Shown here: positions 46,503 through 57,100 of the stretch, in pieces
Layout: each line of letters opens with the position of its first letter
Position numbering within the stretch: the first letter of the stretch is position 1
Assembly (NCBI RefSeq): GCF_000515255.1
Contig: NZ_KI911559.1
Coordinates: 654,149 to 718,148, forward strand
Direction: 5' to 3'
Length of the DNA stretch: 64,000 bases
From: Rhodovibrio salinarum DSM 9154
GTDB lineage: Bacteria > Pseudomonadota > Alphaproteobacteria > Kiloniellales > Rhodovibrionaceae
Position numbers and translations under genes: made by a program
The notes under the pieces: model-generated
Databases searched by the model: none
Told to the model about the DNA's origin: nothing
Seen by the model: only the letters and a program-made list of their open reading frames with translations

Positions 46503-46538
46503 GGCCCGTGTCGGCAAGTGAGCGGCACGGGCCTTTTT
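46503..46538 (+). terminator. Rho-independent terminator between convergent genes
   Basis: An 8-base-pair stem (GGCCCGTG/CACGGGCC) with a 15-base loop is preceded by five A residues and followed by five T residues, so it can serve both the lipoprotein gene and the minus-strand cyclase gene. Confidence 0.82.
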
Positions 46539-46581
46539 CGTTGCTGGTTTGCCCCTGCGGGCGTCGCCCGGACTGTCGCCT

Positions 46582-47409
46582 TTAGACCAGGGCCAACACG
46601 CGGGTCAGGCCGCCGGTGGCGTCCTGCACCTTGGGCGCGCCGATCACGACCGTGGCGCCGCTCGCGGGCACCTGATCCAGGTTCTTGAGGTTCTCCAGGC
46701 CCCAGCGGTTGGTCGGGAGCCAGGCGTAGTGGGTGTCGAAGCTGGTCGACTGCCCGTAGTCCAGTGACAGCGTATCGACCATCAGGCCCTGTGCGCCGGT
46801 TTCTTCCAGCAGGTATTGCGTCGCTTCGGCGTGGATGCCGGGGAAGTGCATGCCGCCATCGTCGTCGCGCCCGACGAACTTCTCGGTATAGGCGTGCTGG
46901 TCCCAGCCGCTGTTCATCGCCACGGCCGCGCCGTCCGGGATCGGCCCGTATTGGGCTTCCCAGGCCTTGAGATCGTCGGGGGTCAGGCGGGCGTCCGGGC
47001 TCTCGGCCGCCCGCGCCTTGATGTCGACGACCACCAGGGGGGCGACCAGCTGTTCAGCCGGAATCTGTTCGGCCGTATGCTGGTCTTCGCGCGAGAAGTG
47101 GATCGGAGCATCGAGATGCGTCCCGGCGTGTTCGATCAGCGACCAGCGGTACATGTTGTAGCCGTCGTTCTCGATCCGGGCCATCCGCTCCAGCTCGATG
47201 CCCGGCTTGTTGAAGAAGGTCGGGAACTCCGGGCTCATCGTGTGGGTCATGTCGACCACCCGCTCGAAGCTACGCGGCTGGGCCGCGGCCGGCCTGGGCG
47301 GGTAGGCGGCGGCCAGCGCGCCGGCCGCGGCGGTCGCACCGGCGCCCTTGAAGAAGTTGCGCCGGCTCAGCCGGTGATGGACGGTTTCCAGGCATCCGGG
47401 TGCGCACAT
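46582..47409 (-). CDS. Cyclase-family protein with Tat signal
   Basis: Metal-dependent hydrolase of the cyclase/kynurenine formamidase family, 275 residues. A twin-arginine signal is visible (SRRNFFKGAGATAAAGALAA). The metal motif HxGTHxDxPxHF appears as HAGTHLDAPIHFS, with the later DTLSLDYGQS and H segments of the active site. Export through Tat suggests a periplasmic, prefolded metalloenzyme. The substrate is unknown; the family includes N-formylkynurenine, isatin and other amide or ester hydrolases. Confidence 0.85.
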   Translation of the reverse strand: MCAPGCLETVHHRLSRRNFFKGAGATAAAGALAAAYPPRPAAAQPRSFERVVDMTHTMSPEFPTFFNKPGIELERMARIENDGYNMYRWSLIEHAGTHLDAPIHFSREDQHTAEQIPAEQLVAPLVVVDIKARAAESPDARLTPDDLKAWEAQYGPIPDGAAVAMNSGWDQHAYTEKFVGRDDDGGMHFPGIHAEATQYLLEETGAQGLMVDTLSLDYGQSTSFDTHYAWLPTNRWGLENLKNLDQVPASGATVVIGAPKVQDATGGLTRVLALV

Positions 47410-47506
47410 CGTAAAGCTCCTTGCACGATCGTTATGGGACGTGGCGGCCTGCGATCACAGGCTTTGCGTTAGTGCCCTTGCCCGCTACGGCAGGACGCGG
47501 GCACGG

Positions 47507-48016
47507 CTAGGAGTCTCGCCCGGCTTCTTCCAGAACGCGGTGCAGGTCCAATACGGGGCCGGCGTGGCCCGCCTGGGTCAGCATTGCGTGGACCTGACCG
47601 CGATGATGCGTCTGGTGATTGAAGAAGTGCGCCAGCAATACAGGGACAGGGTCCCGGATGTCTCGGCCCGTATTGTTCCGGTAGGCGATGGTGCCGGTGA
47701 GGAAGCTGTCGTCCAGCCCTGCCATGAAGGCGCGGATCTTGGCATCCATCTCGGTCCGGGCCGAGCGCAAGGCGGCGAAGTCGGCGTACAGAATCGCGTC
47801 GAGCCCGGTTGATGGCACCGTCATGCCCTGAAAGCGCGCCATCCAAATTCGGTCGCCGACGAGCAGATGGTTCAGGGTGCCATGGATGCTGCCGAAGAAC
47901 GTGCCGCGGTCACGGGTGCGGTCATCTTCCGACAGCTCGGCGCAGGCTGCGTAGAGGCGTCTATTGGCCACCTCGTTGTAGGCGGCCATGCTGCGGCATC
48001 CGTCCACGGTCAGCAT
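47507..48016 (-). CDS. DinB-family protein
   Basis: Four-helix-bundle protein of the DinB/YfiT superfamily, 169 residues. The three metal-binding histidines lie in SIHGTLNHLLVGDRIW and in HFFNHQTHHRGQVHAMLTQAG. Members are thiol-dependent metalloenzymes or of unknown function. It is on the minus strand about 100 bases ahead of the cyclase gene and could be cotranscribed with it. Confidence 0.87.
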   Translation of the reverse strand: MLTVDGCRSMAAYNEVANRRLYAACAELSEDDRTRDRGTFFGSIHGTLNHLLVGDRIWMARFQGMTVPSTGLDAILYADFAALRSARTEMDAKIRAFMAGLDDSFLTGTIAYRNNTGRDIRDPVPVLLAHFFNHQTHHRGQVHAMLTQAGHAGPVLDLHRVLEEAGRDS

Positions 48017-48154
48017 GCGCCCGTTCCCCTGTTTTCAATGGCTCGCCGGCCCTAACGGCGGCGAGCCAGCAGGATGCAATCGGTAGACATGTGTATGAAA
48101 GTGCCCAGGCCGCCGGAGTGATCACCGACGGCCGGGCGACGACAGACCGGAGAG

Positions 48155-48188
48155 AAAAAAGGTCGACCGCCTGGATTAGGCGTCGACC
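48155..48188 (-). terminator. Terminator enclosing the stop codon of the DUF465 gene
   Basis: On the minus strand GGTCGACGCC pairs with GGCGGTCGACC (one bulged base) and is followed by six T residues. The TAA stop of the DUF465 gene (48176-48178) lies in the loop. Confidence 0.78.
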
Positions 48189-48352
48189 TGATATCCCAGT
48201 CGTTCGATTTCGTCCTTGAGCCGCAGTTTTTCGCGTTTAAGTTCCGCGACGTGGTTATCGTCGCCATGCGGGCGGTTGAGTTCCTGGTGCAGTTCCTCTT
48301 CCAGCTTGGCGTGGCGGGACCGCAGGGATTCAAGACGTGCGTCGACCGTCAT
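48176..48352 (-). CDS. DUF465 (YdcH-like) small coiled-coil protein
   Basis: A 58-residue protein made of two helices: ARLESLRSRHAKLEEELHQE and ELKREKLRLKDEIERLG. It matches DUF465, a family of abundant small proteobacterial proteins with unknown role. The ATG at 48352 has a near-perfect AAGGAGG five bases upstream, which decides against a longer upstream start. It is divergent from ubiX. Confidence 0.88.
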   Translation of the reverse strand: MTVDARLESLRSRHAKLEEELHQELNRPHGDDNHVAELKREKLRLKDEIERLGYQVDA

Positions 48353-48465
48353 CCGGACCTCCTTGACCACCATCTGATCTGGTGAGCGTAACGCCCTCGT
48401 CAGAGCTTTGCCAAGCAAACGCGTCCGCGTGTGACCAACTTGCCACAGCCGAGTCGAGTTCCGTC

Positions 48466-49125
48466 ATGACCGCCCCGTCTGATGCCGCCTCCAGCCCGTC
48501 GTCGGGAGCCGTGCCGCGCCGTCTGATCGTCGCCATCAGTGGCGCCAGCGGGGTGATCTATGGTGTCCGCCTGCTCCAGCAACTGCAGGCGACCGAGATC
48601 GAGACGCATCTGGTGATGTCGCGCCCGGCGGAGGTCACGCTCGCCCACGAAACCGACCTGAAAGTCGCCGATGTGCACGCGCTGGCCGACGTTGTGCACG
48701 CGCACGGCGACATGGCGGCGGCGATCTCCTCCGGTTCGTTCCGGACGCTCGGCATGGTGGTGGCGCCCTGCTCCGCGCGCTCGCTGGCGGAAATCGCCGG
48801 CGGGCAGGCGGGGTCGCTGCTGACCCGCGCGGCCGATGTCGTACTGAAGGAGCGCCGCCGTTTGGTGCTGATGCTGCGCGAAACGCCGCTGCACCACGGT
48901 CATCTGCGCAATATGCTGGCGGTCAGCGAGATGGGCGCCATCCTGGCCCCGCCGGTGCCGGCCTTCTATGCCCAGCCGCAGAGCCTGGAGGAAATGGTCG
49001 ATCAGTCGGTCGGCCGGGTGCTGGATCTGTTCGAGATCGACGTCGGTTCGGTACGCCGCTGGGGCGAGCCAATCGCCGACGGCCGTCCGCCGCTGCGCAC
49101 GGTGAAGTCGACGCGCGCGCGGTGA
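48466..49125 (+). CDS. ubiX: Flavin prenyltransferase UbiX
   Basis: Makes prenylated FMN from FMN and dimethylallyl (mono)phosphate, the cofactor of UbiD. The 219-residue protein has the FMN-binding IVAISGASGVIYGVRLLQQL near the start, SSGSFRTLGMVVAPCSARSL in the middle and the prenyl-phosphate segment LMLRETPLHHGHLRNMLAVS near the end. Start ATG 48466 (MTAPSDAASS) is preferred over an upstream in-frame ATG at 48382, which would overlap the promoter side of DUF465. The partner ubiD is about 9 kb away in this window. Confidence 0.93.
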   Translation: MTAPSDAASSPSSGAVPRRLIVAISGASGVIYGVRLLQQLQATEIETHLVMSRPAEVTLAHETDLKVADVHALADVVHAHGDMAAAISSGSFRTLGMVVAPCSARSLAEIAGGQAGSLLTRAADVVLKERRRLVLMLRETPLHHGHLRNMLAVSEMGAILAPPVPAFYAQPQSLEEMVDQSVGRVLDLFEIDVGSVRRWGEPIADGRPPLRTVKSTRAR

Positions 49126-49274
49126 CGGCCCAATATCCGCGTCAGGCGTTCTGGGCACGCTAGCTTATAGCCCCTCCCAACACCTTCGTGCGCAGCTGGC
49201 TCAAGTGGAATGACCTGGAATCGTGCGAATGATGGTGTTTTGTTAATGTTTTTGAGTCCAAAATTGAGAGCGAT

Positions 49275-49303
49275 TGACGGCCCTCGCCCGGGGGTCTATT
49301 TCA
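49275..49303 (+). promoter_or_regulatory. Candidate promoter of the sdh operon
   Basis: TTGACG and TATTTC are spaced by 17 bases in the 305-base gap before sdhC. The predicted leader is about 120 bases. The gap otherwise holds only an AT-rich stretch near 49240-49265; no other gene is visible. Confidence 0.5.
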
Positions 49304-49430
49304 CCAATGCCTGATGCGTTACGTTGTGTCGCAGCATAGACCGCGATGACGGGTTCGAGATCGGTCGCGGTCGTTCAGCCGGCACATCCGCCGCCGCATC
49401 CGGCCTGTTGTCAACGCAAGGGTGATTTCC

Positions 49431-49817
49431 GTGAGTGATACCCAGCGCCCGCTTTCTCCGCACCTTCAGGTTTATCGCCCGCAGCTGACGTCCGTTCTGT
49501 CGATTTTGCACCGCATCACCGGCGTTGCGCTGTCGGTCGGCAGCCTCGTCCTGATCTGGTGGGTGGTCGCGGCGGCCAGCGGGGCCGAGTACTTCGCCTA
49601 CGTCCAGGGCTGGATCGGCAGTTGGATCGGCTATCTGCTGCTGTTCGGCTGGTCGGTCGCGCTGTTCTATCACCTCTGTGCCGGTATCCGGCACCTGGTC
49701 TGGGATGCTGGCTACGGCTTCGAACTGGAGACCATCTACAAGAGCGGCTGGGTCATGGTTGCGGCGACCGCCACGCTCACCGTGCTGGCCTGGATTCTCG
49801 GCTTGGCGGCGCTGTAG
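49431..49817 (+). CDS. sdhC: Succinate dehydrogenase cytochrome b556 subunit
   Basis: Membrane anchor binding heme b and ubiquinone; 128 residues from the GTG at 49431, which has AAGGGTG 6 bases upstream. RPLSPHLQVYRPQLTSVLSI with LHRITG is the family signature. The heme-ligand histidine lies in FYHLCAGIRHLVWDAGYGFE. Three membrane helices are visible. It heads the sdhCDAB operon. Confidence 0.95.
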   Translation: MSDTQRPLSPHLQVYRPQLTSVLSILHRITGVALSVGSLVLIWWVVAAASGAEYFAYVQGWIGSWIGYLLLFGWSVALFYHLCAGIRHLVWDAGYGFELETIYKSGWVMVAATATLTVLAWILGLAAL

Positions 49818-49873
49818 CGCGCCGGACGTAAGGATGCTGGCCTTGGAACGTGAAGGGTAAGGAGATAGGCGCG

Positions 49874-50257
49874 ATGCGGACGATGCGCACCCCAATGGCC
49901 CGCGCGCGGGGGCTGGGCGCGGCGAAGGACGGCACCGGCCACTGGTGGCTGCAGAAGCTACTGTCGCTGGCACTGATCCCGCTTGTGATCTGGTTCGCCG
50001 CCAGCGTGATTTCGCTGGCCGGTGCCGACCATGCCACGGTGACTGCGTGGCTCGGCAACCCGCTTGCCGCCGGGCTGATGATTCTGCTGGTGATCGCGAC
50101 CTTTTATCACGGGCTGTTCGGTGTGCAGGCGGTGGTCGAGGATTACGTCGATCACGAGGTGGCGAAGTTCGCGCTGTTGATCGGGCTCAAGGGGCTGCAC
50201 ATCGTCCTCGGCCTGACCGGCGTGCTCGCCGTGCTAACCATTCTCTTCCAGGGCTAA
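49874..50257 (+). CDS. sdhD: Succinate dehydrogenase hydrophobic anchor subunit
   Basis: Second membrane anchor, 127 residues with three helices. Conserved parts are [20 protein letters not shown] and the heme/quinone-site segment [19 protein letters not shown]. The ATG at 49874 has AAGGAG at 49859-49864. Position between sdhC and sdhA fits the operon. Confidence 0.93.
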   Translation: MRTMRTPMARARGLGAAKDGTGHWWLQKLLSLALIPLVIWFAASVISLAGADHATVTAWLGNPLAAGLMILLVIATFYHGLFGVQAVVEDYVDHEVAKFALLIGLKGLHIVLGLTGVLAVLTILFQG

Positions 50258-50265
50258 GGCAAGCC

Positions 50266-52146
50266 ATGAGCAAGACCAACGGCACCACGAACGGTAAGGG
50301 CAACGGCAAGGCGAACGGCGCCAACGGCCGCACCAACGGTGGCGGGGCGCCGAACCTGGCTGGCGAGACCTACCCGATCCAGGATCACACCTACGACGTC
50401 GTTGTCGTCGGCGCCGGTGGCTCCGGCCTGCGCGCGACGCTCGGCTGTGTCGAGGCGGGCCTGAAGACGGCCTGTATCTCCAAGGTCTTCCCGACCCGCA
50501 GTCATACGGTCGCCGCCCAGGGCGGTATTTCCGCCGCGCTCGGCAACATGGGCGACGACGACTGGCGCTGGCACATGTACGACACCGTCAAGGGCTCCGA
50601 CTGGCTCGGCGACCAGGACGCGATCGAGTACATGACCAAGGAGGCCGTGCCGGCGATCGTCGAGCTGGAACACTACGGCGTTCCCTTCTCCCGCACCGAG
50701 GAGGGCAAGATCTACCAGCGTCCGTTCGGCGGCATGACCACCAACTTCGGCGATGGTACCGCCCAGCGCACCTGCGCGGCGGCCGACCGGACCGGTCACG
50801 CCATGCTGCACACCCTCTACCAGCAGTCGCTGCGCCAGAACGCCGAGTTCTTCATCGAGTACTTCGCGCTCGACCTGATCATGGACGAGGGGCAGTGCCG
50901 CGGCGTGGTCGCCTGGTCGCTTGAAGACGGGACGATCCACCGCTTCCGCGCCCACAACGTGATCCTGGCGACCGGCGGCTACGGCCGGGCGTACTTCTCC
51001 TGCACAAGCGCGCACACCTGCACCGGCGACGGCAATGGCATGGTGCTGCGTGCCGGCTTGCCGCTGCAGGACATGGAATTCGTGCAGTTCCACCCGACCG
51101 GCGTCTACGGCGCGGGCTGCCTGATCACCGAGGGCGTGCGCGGCGAGGGCGGCTACCTCACCAACAGCGAGGGGGAGCGTTTCATGGAGCGCTACGCGCC
51201 CAGCGCCAAGGACCTCGCAAGCCGCGACGTGGTCTCCCGCTCGATGACCATCGAGATCCGCGAGGGCCGGGGTGTGGGGCCGAACAAGGACCACATCAAC
51301 CTGCACCTGGAGCACCTGGACCCCGACGTCATCCACCAGCGCCTGCCGGGCATTTCTGAGACGGCGCGGATCTTCGCCAACGTCGACGTGACCAAGGCGC
51401 CGATCCCGGTGCTGCCGACCTGCCACTACAACATGGGCGGCATCCCGACCCTCTATACCGGTGAGGTGGTGACCCTGCAGGACGGCAAGCCGGACTCGGT
51501 TGTGCCCGGCCTGATGGCGGTCGGCGAGGCGGCCTGCGTCTCCGTCCACGGCGCCAACCGCCTGGGCTCCAACTCGCTGCTCGACCTCGTCGTGTTCGGT
51601 CGCGCGGCGGCCAAGCGCACGGCGGAAATCATCACCCCGGGCGAGACGCACAAGCCGCTGCCCGCGGATAGCGCGGAACCGGCGCTGCAGCGCTTCGACC
51701 GGCTGCGCAACGCCAACGGCTCGACGCCGACGGCCGAACTCCGGCTCGACATGCAGAAGATCATGCAGACCAACTGCGCGGTCTTCCGTACCGGCGAGAT
51801 CCTGGAGGAAGGCAAGCAGAAGATGTCGGAGGCCTACTCGAAGCGCGACGACCTGCAGGTCAACGACCGCTCGATGATCTGGAACTCCGACCTCGTCGAG
51901 ACGCTGGAGCTGGATAATCTGCTCGGCCAGGCGATGACCACCGTCTGGTCCGCGGCCAACCGGGAGGAAAGCCGCGGCGCCCACGCCCGCGAGGACTACC
52001 CGGACCGCGACGACGAGAAGTTCATGAAGCATACGGTCAGCTGGCTGGACCAGGACGGCAAGGTCACGATCGACTGGCGCCCGGTCCACATGAACCCGCT
52101 GACCAACGAAGTGCAGTCCTTCCCGCCCAAGGCGCGGGTGTACTAA
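50266..52146 (+). CDS. sdhA: Succinate dehydrogenase flavoprotein subunit
   Basis: Catalytic FAD subunit that oxidises succinate to fumarate, 626 residues. FAD is bound by [18 protein letters not shown] and linked covalently to the histidine in [16 protein letters not shown]. Active-site residues lie in [11 protein letters not shown], the TEGVRGEGG segment, and [17 protein letters not shown]. Unusually, the first ~28 residues after MSK are a low-complexity Asn-Gly-Lys-Thr stretch ([18 protein letters not shown] and on), absent from ordinary SdhA. The ATG at 50266 is 8 bases after the sdhD stop. Confidence 0.96.
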   Translation: MSKTNGTTNGKGNGKANGANGRTNGGGAPNLAGETYPIQDHTYDVVVVGAGGSGLRATLGCVEAGLKTACISKVFPTRSHTVAAQGGISAALGNMGDDDWRWHMYDTVKGSDWLGDQDAIEYMTKEAVPAIVELEHYGVPFSRTEEGKIYQRPFGGMTTNFGDGTAQRTCAAADRTGHAMLHTLYQQSLRQNAEFFIEYFALDLIMDEGQCRGVVAWSLEDGTIHRFRAHNVILATGGYGRAYFSCTSAHTCTGDGNGMVLRAGLPLQDMEFVQFHPTGVYGAGCLITEGVRGEGGYLTNSEGERFMERYAPSAKDLASRDVVSRSMTIEIREGRGVGPNKDHINLHLEHLDPDVIHQRLPGISETARIFANVDVTKAPIPVLPTCHYNMGGIPTLYTGEVVTLQDGKPDSVVPGLMAVGEAACVSVHGANRLGSNSLLDLVVFGRAAAKRTAEIITPGETHKPLPADSAEPALQRFDRLRNANGSTPTAELRLDMQKIMQTNCAVFRTGEILEEGKQKMSEAYSKRDDLQVNDRSMIWNSDLVETLELDNLLGQAMTTVWSAANREESRGAHAREDYPDRDDEKFMKHTVSWLDQDGKVTIDWRPVHMNPLTNEVQSFPPKARVY

Positions 52147-52210
52147 CAGCGGCGAGCCTGCGCCCCCGCCCGCGGGCGGGGGCGGAGTTTCGAGGCATCA
52201 AGAGGCGTCC

Positions 52211-52990
52211 ATGGTTGAATTCGCGCTGCCGCGCAACTCGAAGATCCGTCAGGGCAAGGTCCATCCGGCGCCGCAGGGCGCCAAGCGGCCCAAGACCTTC
52301 CACGTCTACCGTTGGGATCCGGACGCGGGCGAGAACCCGCGGGTCGACCAGTTCACCATCGACCTCGACGACTGTGGGCCGATGGTTCTGGATGGCCTGA
52401 TCAAGATCAAGAACGAGATCGACAGCACCCTGACCTTCCGCCGTTCCTGCCGCGAGGGCGTCTGCGGCTCCTGCGCCTTCAACGTCAACGGGCGCAACAC
52501 GCTGGCCTGCACGACCTTCATCGAGGAAACCGACGGCGACGTGAAGGTCTACCCGCTGCCGCACATGGAGGTGGTCAAGGACCTGGTGCCGGACCTCAAC
52601 CAAGCCTACGCGCAGTACGCCTCGATCGAACCGTGGCTGAAAACCCGCACCCCCGCGCCCGAACGCGAGCGGCTGCAGAGCCCGGAAGAACGTGCGCAGC
52701 TGGACGGGCTGTGGGAGTGCATCCTGTGCTTCTGCTGCACCACCAGTTGCCCCAGCTACTGGTGGAACGGCGACCGCTACCTGGGTCCGGCTGTGCTGCT
52801 CCAGGCCTACCGCTTCATCAACGACAGCCGCGACGAGTTCACCGGCGAACGGCTCGACCAGCTTGAGGACCCGTTCCGCTTGTACCGCTGTCACACCATC
52901 CTGAACTGTACCCGCACCTGCCCGAAGGGCCTGAACCCGGCGAAGGCGATCGCGGAGATCAAGAAGAAGATGGTCGAGCGGCGGGTCTAG
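52211..52990 (+). CDS. sdhB: Succinate dehydrogenase iron-sulfur subunit
   Basis: Iron-sulfur subunit that relays electrons from FAD to quinone, 259 residues. The [2Fe-2S] cysteines are in [20 protein letters not shown] plus a following AC; the [4Fe-4S]/[3Fe-4S] cysteines are in [16 protein letters not shown] and [20 protein letters not shown]. The N-terminal start [16 protein letters not shown] is the alphaproteobacterial form. A strong terminator closes the operon at 53021. Confidence 0.96.
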   Translation: MVEFALPRNSKIRQGKVHPAPQGAKRPKTFHVYRWDPDAGENPRVDQFTIDLDDCGPMVLDGLIKIKNEIDSTLTFRRSCREGVCGSCAFNVNGRNTLACTTFIEETDGDVKVYPLPHMEVVKDLVPDLNQAYAQYASIEPWLKTRTPAPERERLQSPEERAQLDGLWECILCFCCTTSCPSYWWNGDRYLGPAVLLQAYRFINDSRDEFTGERLDQLEDPFRLYRCHTILNCTRTCPKGLNPAKAIAEIKKKMVERRV

Positions 52991-53020
52991 CGCCCGGCTG
53001 GCGATGGATGATTGAGCAAG

Positions 53021-53049
53021 GGCGCCGGAAAATTTCCGGCGCCTTTTTT
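53021..53049 (+). terminator. Rho-independent terminator of sdhCDAB
   Basis: An 11-base-pair stem (GGCGCCGGAAA with TTTCCGGCGCC) is followed by six T residues, 30 bases after the sdhB stop. Confidence 0.92.
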
Positions 53050-53127
53050 CGTGTGGGGCTTGGGCGTCGGCGCCCGCCGCCTTCATGCAAGCGCCTCCAC
53101 ACTTGGAAGCGGAGCTTCGCCCTGCCC

Positions 53128-53628
53128 ATGATCCGCGACCGCCGCTTTCTAGATGGCCGTGACATCCAGGATCCGATGGCGCGGATCGACGATGTCATGG
53201 GGGAAGTTGCGGACATCTACCGCTCCGCCGTGGGGACGGTCGGGCCGGCGTACTACGGCGCCGAGCAGGTCGCCGCCTGGGCCCGGGCGGCGGACAAGCC
53301 GACGGTTTTGGGGCAGGTGATGGCAAGCGGCCTCGCGCTTCTGCGCACGGTCAATGGCCGGCCGGCGGCGCTGGGGCAGGTGAGTCACGGCGGCCACATC
53401 GGCCTGCTGTACGTCCACGGCGCGTTCACCCGCCAGGGCCACGGCGCCCAGCTGCTGGTCCAACTGACCGACCATGCCCGGCGCCAGGGCGCGGTAGCGC
53501 TCACGATCGACGCCAGCTACTTCTCCGCCCGCCTGGCCGCCCGTCACGGCTTCATCGTGGAGGCCGAAGAGCGGCCCGACTACGCCGGCGTGCGCTTCAC
53601 CCGCTGGCGAATGCGCCTGACCCTCTAA
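53128..53628 (+). CDS. GNAT-family N-acetyltransferase
   Basis: 166-residue acetyltransferase from the ATG at 53128. The acetyl-CoA loop is in VHGAFTRQGHGAQLLVQLTD, with preceding strand IGLLYVHG and the C-terminal YFSARLAARHGFIVEAEE, a common end of the YafP-like subgroup (FEKRGF-type). N-terminal DIYRSAVGTVGPAYYGAEQV with AAW matches this subgroup. Substrate unknown. An upstream open extension begins inside the sdh terminator and is rejected. Confidence 0.87.
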   Translation: MIRDRRFLDGRDIQDPMARIDDVMGEVADIYRSAVGTVGPAYYGAEQVAAWARAADKPTVLGQVMASGLALLRTVNGRPAALGQVSHGGHIGLLYVHGAFTRQGHGAQLLVQLTDHARRQGAVALTIDASYFSARLAARHGFIVEAEERPDYAGVRFTRWRMRLTL

Positions 53629-53642
53629 TACGCATACGAAAA

Positions 53643-53670
53643 CGCCCCGTGGGCCAGGGCCCACGGGGCG
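53643..53670 (-). terminator. Hairpin terminator of trxA
   Basis: A 13-base-pair stem (CGCCCCGTGGGCC/GGCCCACGGGGCG) lies between convergent genes. On the minus strand it is followed by TTTTC; on the plus strand no T tract follows, so it mainly serves trxA. Confidence 0.8.
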
Positions 53671-53700
53671 ATGCGCCGTCCGGCTTGGGTTTCGGCGGGG

Positions 53701-54021
53701 TTAGATCGACTGTTCGACCCAGCTCTTCAGCTCGTTCTTGGAGACCGCGCCGACCTTGGTCGCCGCGACCTGACCATCCTTGAACAGCATCAGGGTCGGG
53801 ATGCCGCGCACGCCATACTTCTGCGGCGTGCCCGGGTTGTCGTCGATGTTCAGCTTGGCGACGTCCATCTGTTCGTCGAGTTCGCTGGCAACTTCTTCCA
53901 GCGCCGGGGCGATGGTCTTGCAGGGGCCACACCATTCGGCCCAGAAGTCGACCAGCACCGGCTTGCTGGCCTTGAGAACGTCCTGATCGAAACTACCGTC
54001 GCTGGTGTTTGTCATGCTCAT
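53701..54021 (-). CDS. trxA: Thioredoxin
   Basis: General disulfide reductase, 106 residues. The active site is [23 protein letters not shown] with its cis-proline and the helical end [11 protein letters not shown] complete the fold. The ATG at 54021 ([10 protein letters not shown]) is used because AAGGGGAT lies about 9 bases upstream; an ATG two codons later is also possible. It lies directly downstream of addA. Confidence 0.95.
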   Translation of the reverse strand: MSMTNTSDGSFDQDVLKASKPVLVDFWAEWCGPCKTIAPALEEVASELDEQMDVAKLNIDDNPGTPQKYGVRGIPTLMLFKDGQVAATKVGAVSKNELKSWVEQSI

Positions 54022-54147
54022 CGAGGTGATCCCCTTGGCGTGTCTCGTGTGCGGCATCTCGGCGCGCCAGCGTGCGCGCTGCGGGCCGCGTCCGCAAACG
54101 TAGGTAGGAGGCGTCGGCGGCCGGGTCAAGCTGGTATGGCTATGCGC

Positions 54148-57100
54148 TCAAGCATCGGTGATCTGCATCAGGTGCGGCCCGTCTGTCCACAGCAGCCAGG
54201 TTTCGACTCGTCGTTCCGGCCAAATCCGCTGCACCAGCCGGCGATAGGTAGCCAACTGGTCGCGGTAAACCTGCGGCACCTGCTCGGGTGTTTGCGGCGG
54301 TGGGCGGTTGGTCTTGTAGTCAACGATCACGACCGTCTCCTCGGTGATCGCCAGACGGTCGATCTGGCCGCTCGCCGCTTCCGGTCCCAGGCCACGGTCG
54401 AGCAGGCCGACCACCGGCACCTCCGGCCGGCTGGCGGGGCCGAACAGCTGCTGGAACTCCGGGGCCTCCACGATTCGCAACGTCTCCTCCAGGATCGCTT
54501 CGGCCTGCGCCGCATCCAGCTGGTGGCTGGGGCTATCCAGATAGCGCAGCCCGGCCTCGCGCCGCTCACTGGCGGGCAGGTCGGGCAAGGTCTGCAGCAG
54601 GCGGTGCACCAGCCTGCCGCGCTGGTAGGCCGCGCCCGAATCGCCGCCGAGCGGGGAGCGCACCGGCGGTTCCGACTCGGGCGCGCGCGACGGGGCAAGC
54701 GGGCGCGGCGGTGCGGGTTCCGGCGCGGGCGGCGCCACCGCCCAATCGGGGAGGGGCCCAGCGTCGGGCGCGGCACCGGCGTCGCCCGTATCCGGCTTGG
54801 TCTCGGTCCGCTGCGGGCTTTCCAGGACGTGCGCGGTGCCCTGCCAACCGTCGTGCGGCAGGTCGCGGGTCGCGTCGAACGCCCGTTCTTCGGCGAGCTC
54901 GGCCAAGCCTTGCTGGACCAGCTCGTACCAGCAGCCCGGCGGTGCGCTGCGCTTGGTGTTGTAGCCGCAGACGTAGAGCCGGTCCTCCGCCCGGGTCATC
55001 GCGACGTAGAGCAGCCGGCGGTACTCCTGGCTTTGCGCGTGCCCGGCCGCCTCGCGCAGGCCGCGGCCGACCGCTTCCAGATCGGCGGTCCGCGGCGGCC
55101 AGAGCGCCAGACCCTGGCCCTCGTCCCACAGCAGCTTCGCGCCCTGGGTCGGCACCTGCAGCGTGTCCGGCAAGAACACGACCGGCGCCTGCAAGCCCTT
55201 CGCGCCGTGCACCGTCATCACCCGCACGGCGTTGCCGCCGTGCTCGGCGTCGCGCTTGACCTCCTGCTCGCCGGCCTCGAGCCAGTGCAGGAAGCCCTGC
55301 AGCGAGGGCACGTGTTCGCGCTCGTAGGCGAGCGCGAGCGCCTGGAACTCGTCGACCGGATCGTTCGCCTCCGGCCCCAGCCGGGCGACCAAGTCGCGCC
55401 GGCCGCCTTCAGCGCCCAGCAGCTGGGCGTAGAGCTCGTAGGGCGGGACGTAGTCCGCGCGCGCCAGCCAATCGGCAAGGCGGGTATAGGCGCGCTCGAA
55501 ATCCGCATTCTCGCCCGTGCGGTCGCGCAGGGCGTCCCACAGGCTGGCCTCGCCGCGATTCCAGGCGAGTTCGAACAGCCGCTCCTCGCTCAGTCCGATC
55601 AACGGGCCCTTGAGCACGCAGGCGAGTGTCAGCGAGTCCTCCGGCAGCAGCAGGAAGCGCCCGAGCGCGACCAGGTCCCGGACCGCCAGCTGCTCGGTCA
55701 GCACCATGCGGTCGACACCGGCGACAGGCACGTTGCGCAGCTTGAGCTCGCGGACCAGCTCCTCGACGAAGTCGTTGCGTCGGCGCACCAGCACCAGCAC
55801 GTCGCCCGGGCGCATCTGCCGCCCCTTGGACGGCAGCCAGCCTTCGGGATCGTCCGTCCGGGTCCAGCGTTCGATCCGCGCGGCGATCAGGCGGGCCAGG
55901 CGCTGGCGCGGTGGCGCGTCGCCGTGGCGCTCGGTCGGCGGGGCCCAGGGATCGGGCTCCTGCGTGTCCGACGGATCAACCGGCGGCCACAGCTCGACCC
56001 GGCCGCTGTGGCCGACGCGCACGGGGTCGTGGTGCAGCGGTGCGTCGCCCTCGAACAGCACGCCATCGTGCGCCGCCGGCGTGCGGAACACTGTGTCGAC
56101 CGCCTGCAGCACGGCGTCCGTGGAGCGGAAGGAGTGGCCGAGCGCCACGGGACGGAAGGTCCGCCGGGCGGCCTGGGCGCGGCTCTCGAAGTGCTTGCGC
56201 ATGCGCGCGAAAGCGGCTGGTTCGGCGCGCTGGAAGGAGTAGATCGACTGCTTGCCGTCGCCGACCGCGAAGACGGTGCGCTGCGGCGCGTCCCGCGCTT
56301 CCGCCGCGCCTTCGCCGGCGAAGAACTCCTGGGTCAGCGCCTGCACGACGTCCCACTGCTCGGGGTTGGTGTCCTGCGCTTCGTCGATCAGCACGTGGTC
56401 CAGACCGCCGTCCAGCTTGTACAGCACCCAGGCCGCGCGGCCCTCCGCATGCAGCAGTTTGCGCGCGGTCAGGATCAGGTCGTCGTAGTCGAGCAGCGCC
56501 CGTTGCGCCTTGTGCCGGGCGTAGGCCTGCACGATCGCCGCGCCCAGGCGCAGCAGGCTGGCGGTCGCGGTCGCCGTGGTCGCGGCGTTCAGGCGTTCGC
56601 GCACGTCCTGGAGACGCGCGGCCTCGACTTCCATCGCCCCCAACGCGCCCGGAACGGCGGCGGCGTCCTTGTTCAGGAGCTTTTTGCGCAGGTCGCCGGC
56701 CGTGGTGAAGAACAGCGCGGTATAGCTGTCCCACAGCCGCACGCGCCCGGGCGTGTCGGTGTCCAGGAAGGCCTTCAGCGTCTGCGCGTTCTTCGCTTCG
56801 GTCTTGGTGCCCTGACGCATCGCATCCTCGGCGACCTTGAGGCCGAGGGCATCCAACGCCTCGGGCGCGCAGGCCTCCTGCAGCACGTCGTCCGTCGTCG
56901 TTTCGCGCGCCAGGCCAAGGGCGCGGTAGGTCCGCGCGATCAGCGAATCGATCCCGCCGGCGGCATCGATCAGCCGGGTCAGGCGTCCGCGCTCGGCGAT
57001 CAGGTGCTGGATCAGCTCGGCGAATTCCTGCTCGTTCACCCGGGCGGTGACGTCCGCCAGGGCGCCGGCGAGTTCAGGGTCCTCGCCAGCGCCGGCGCGC

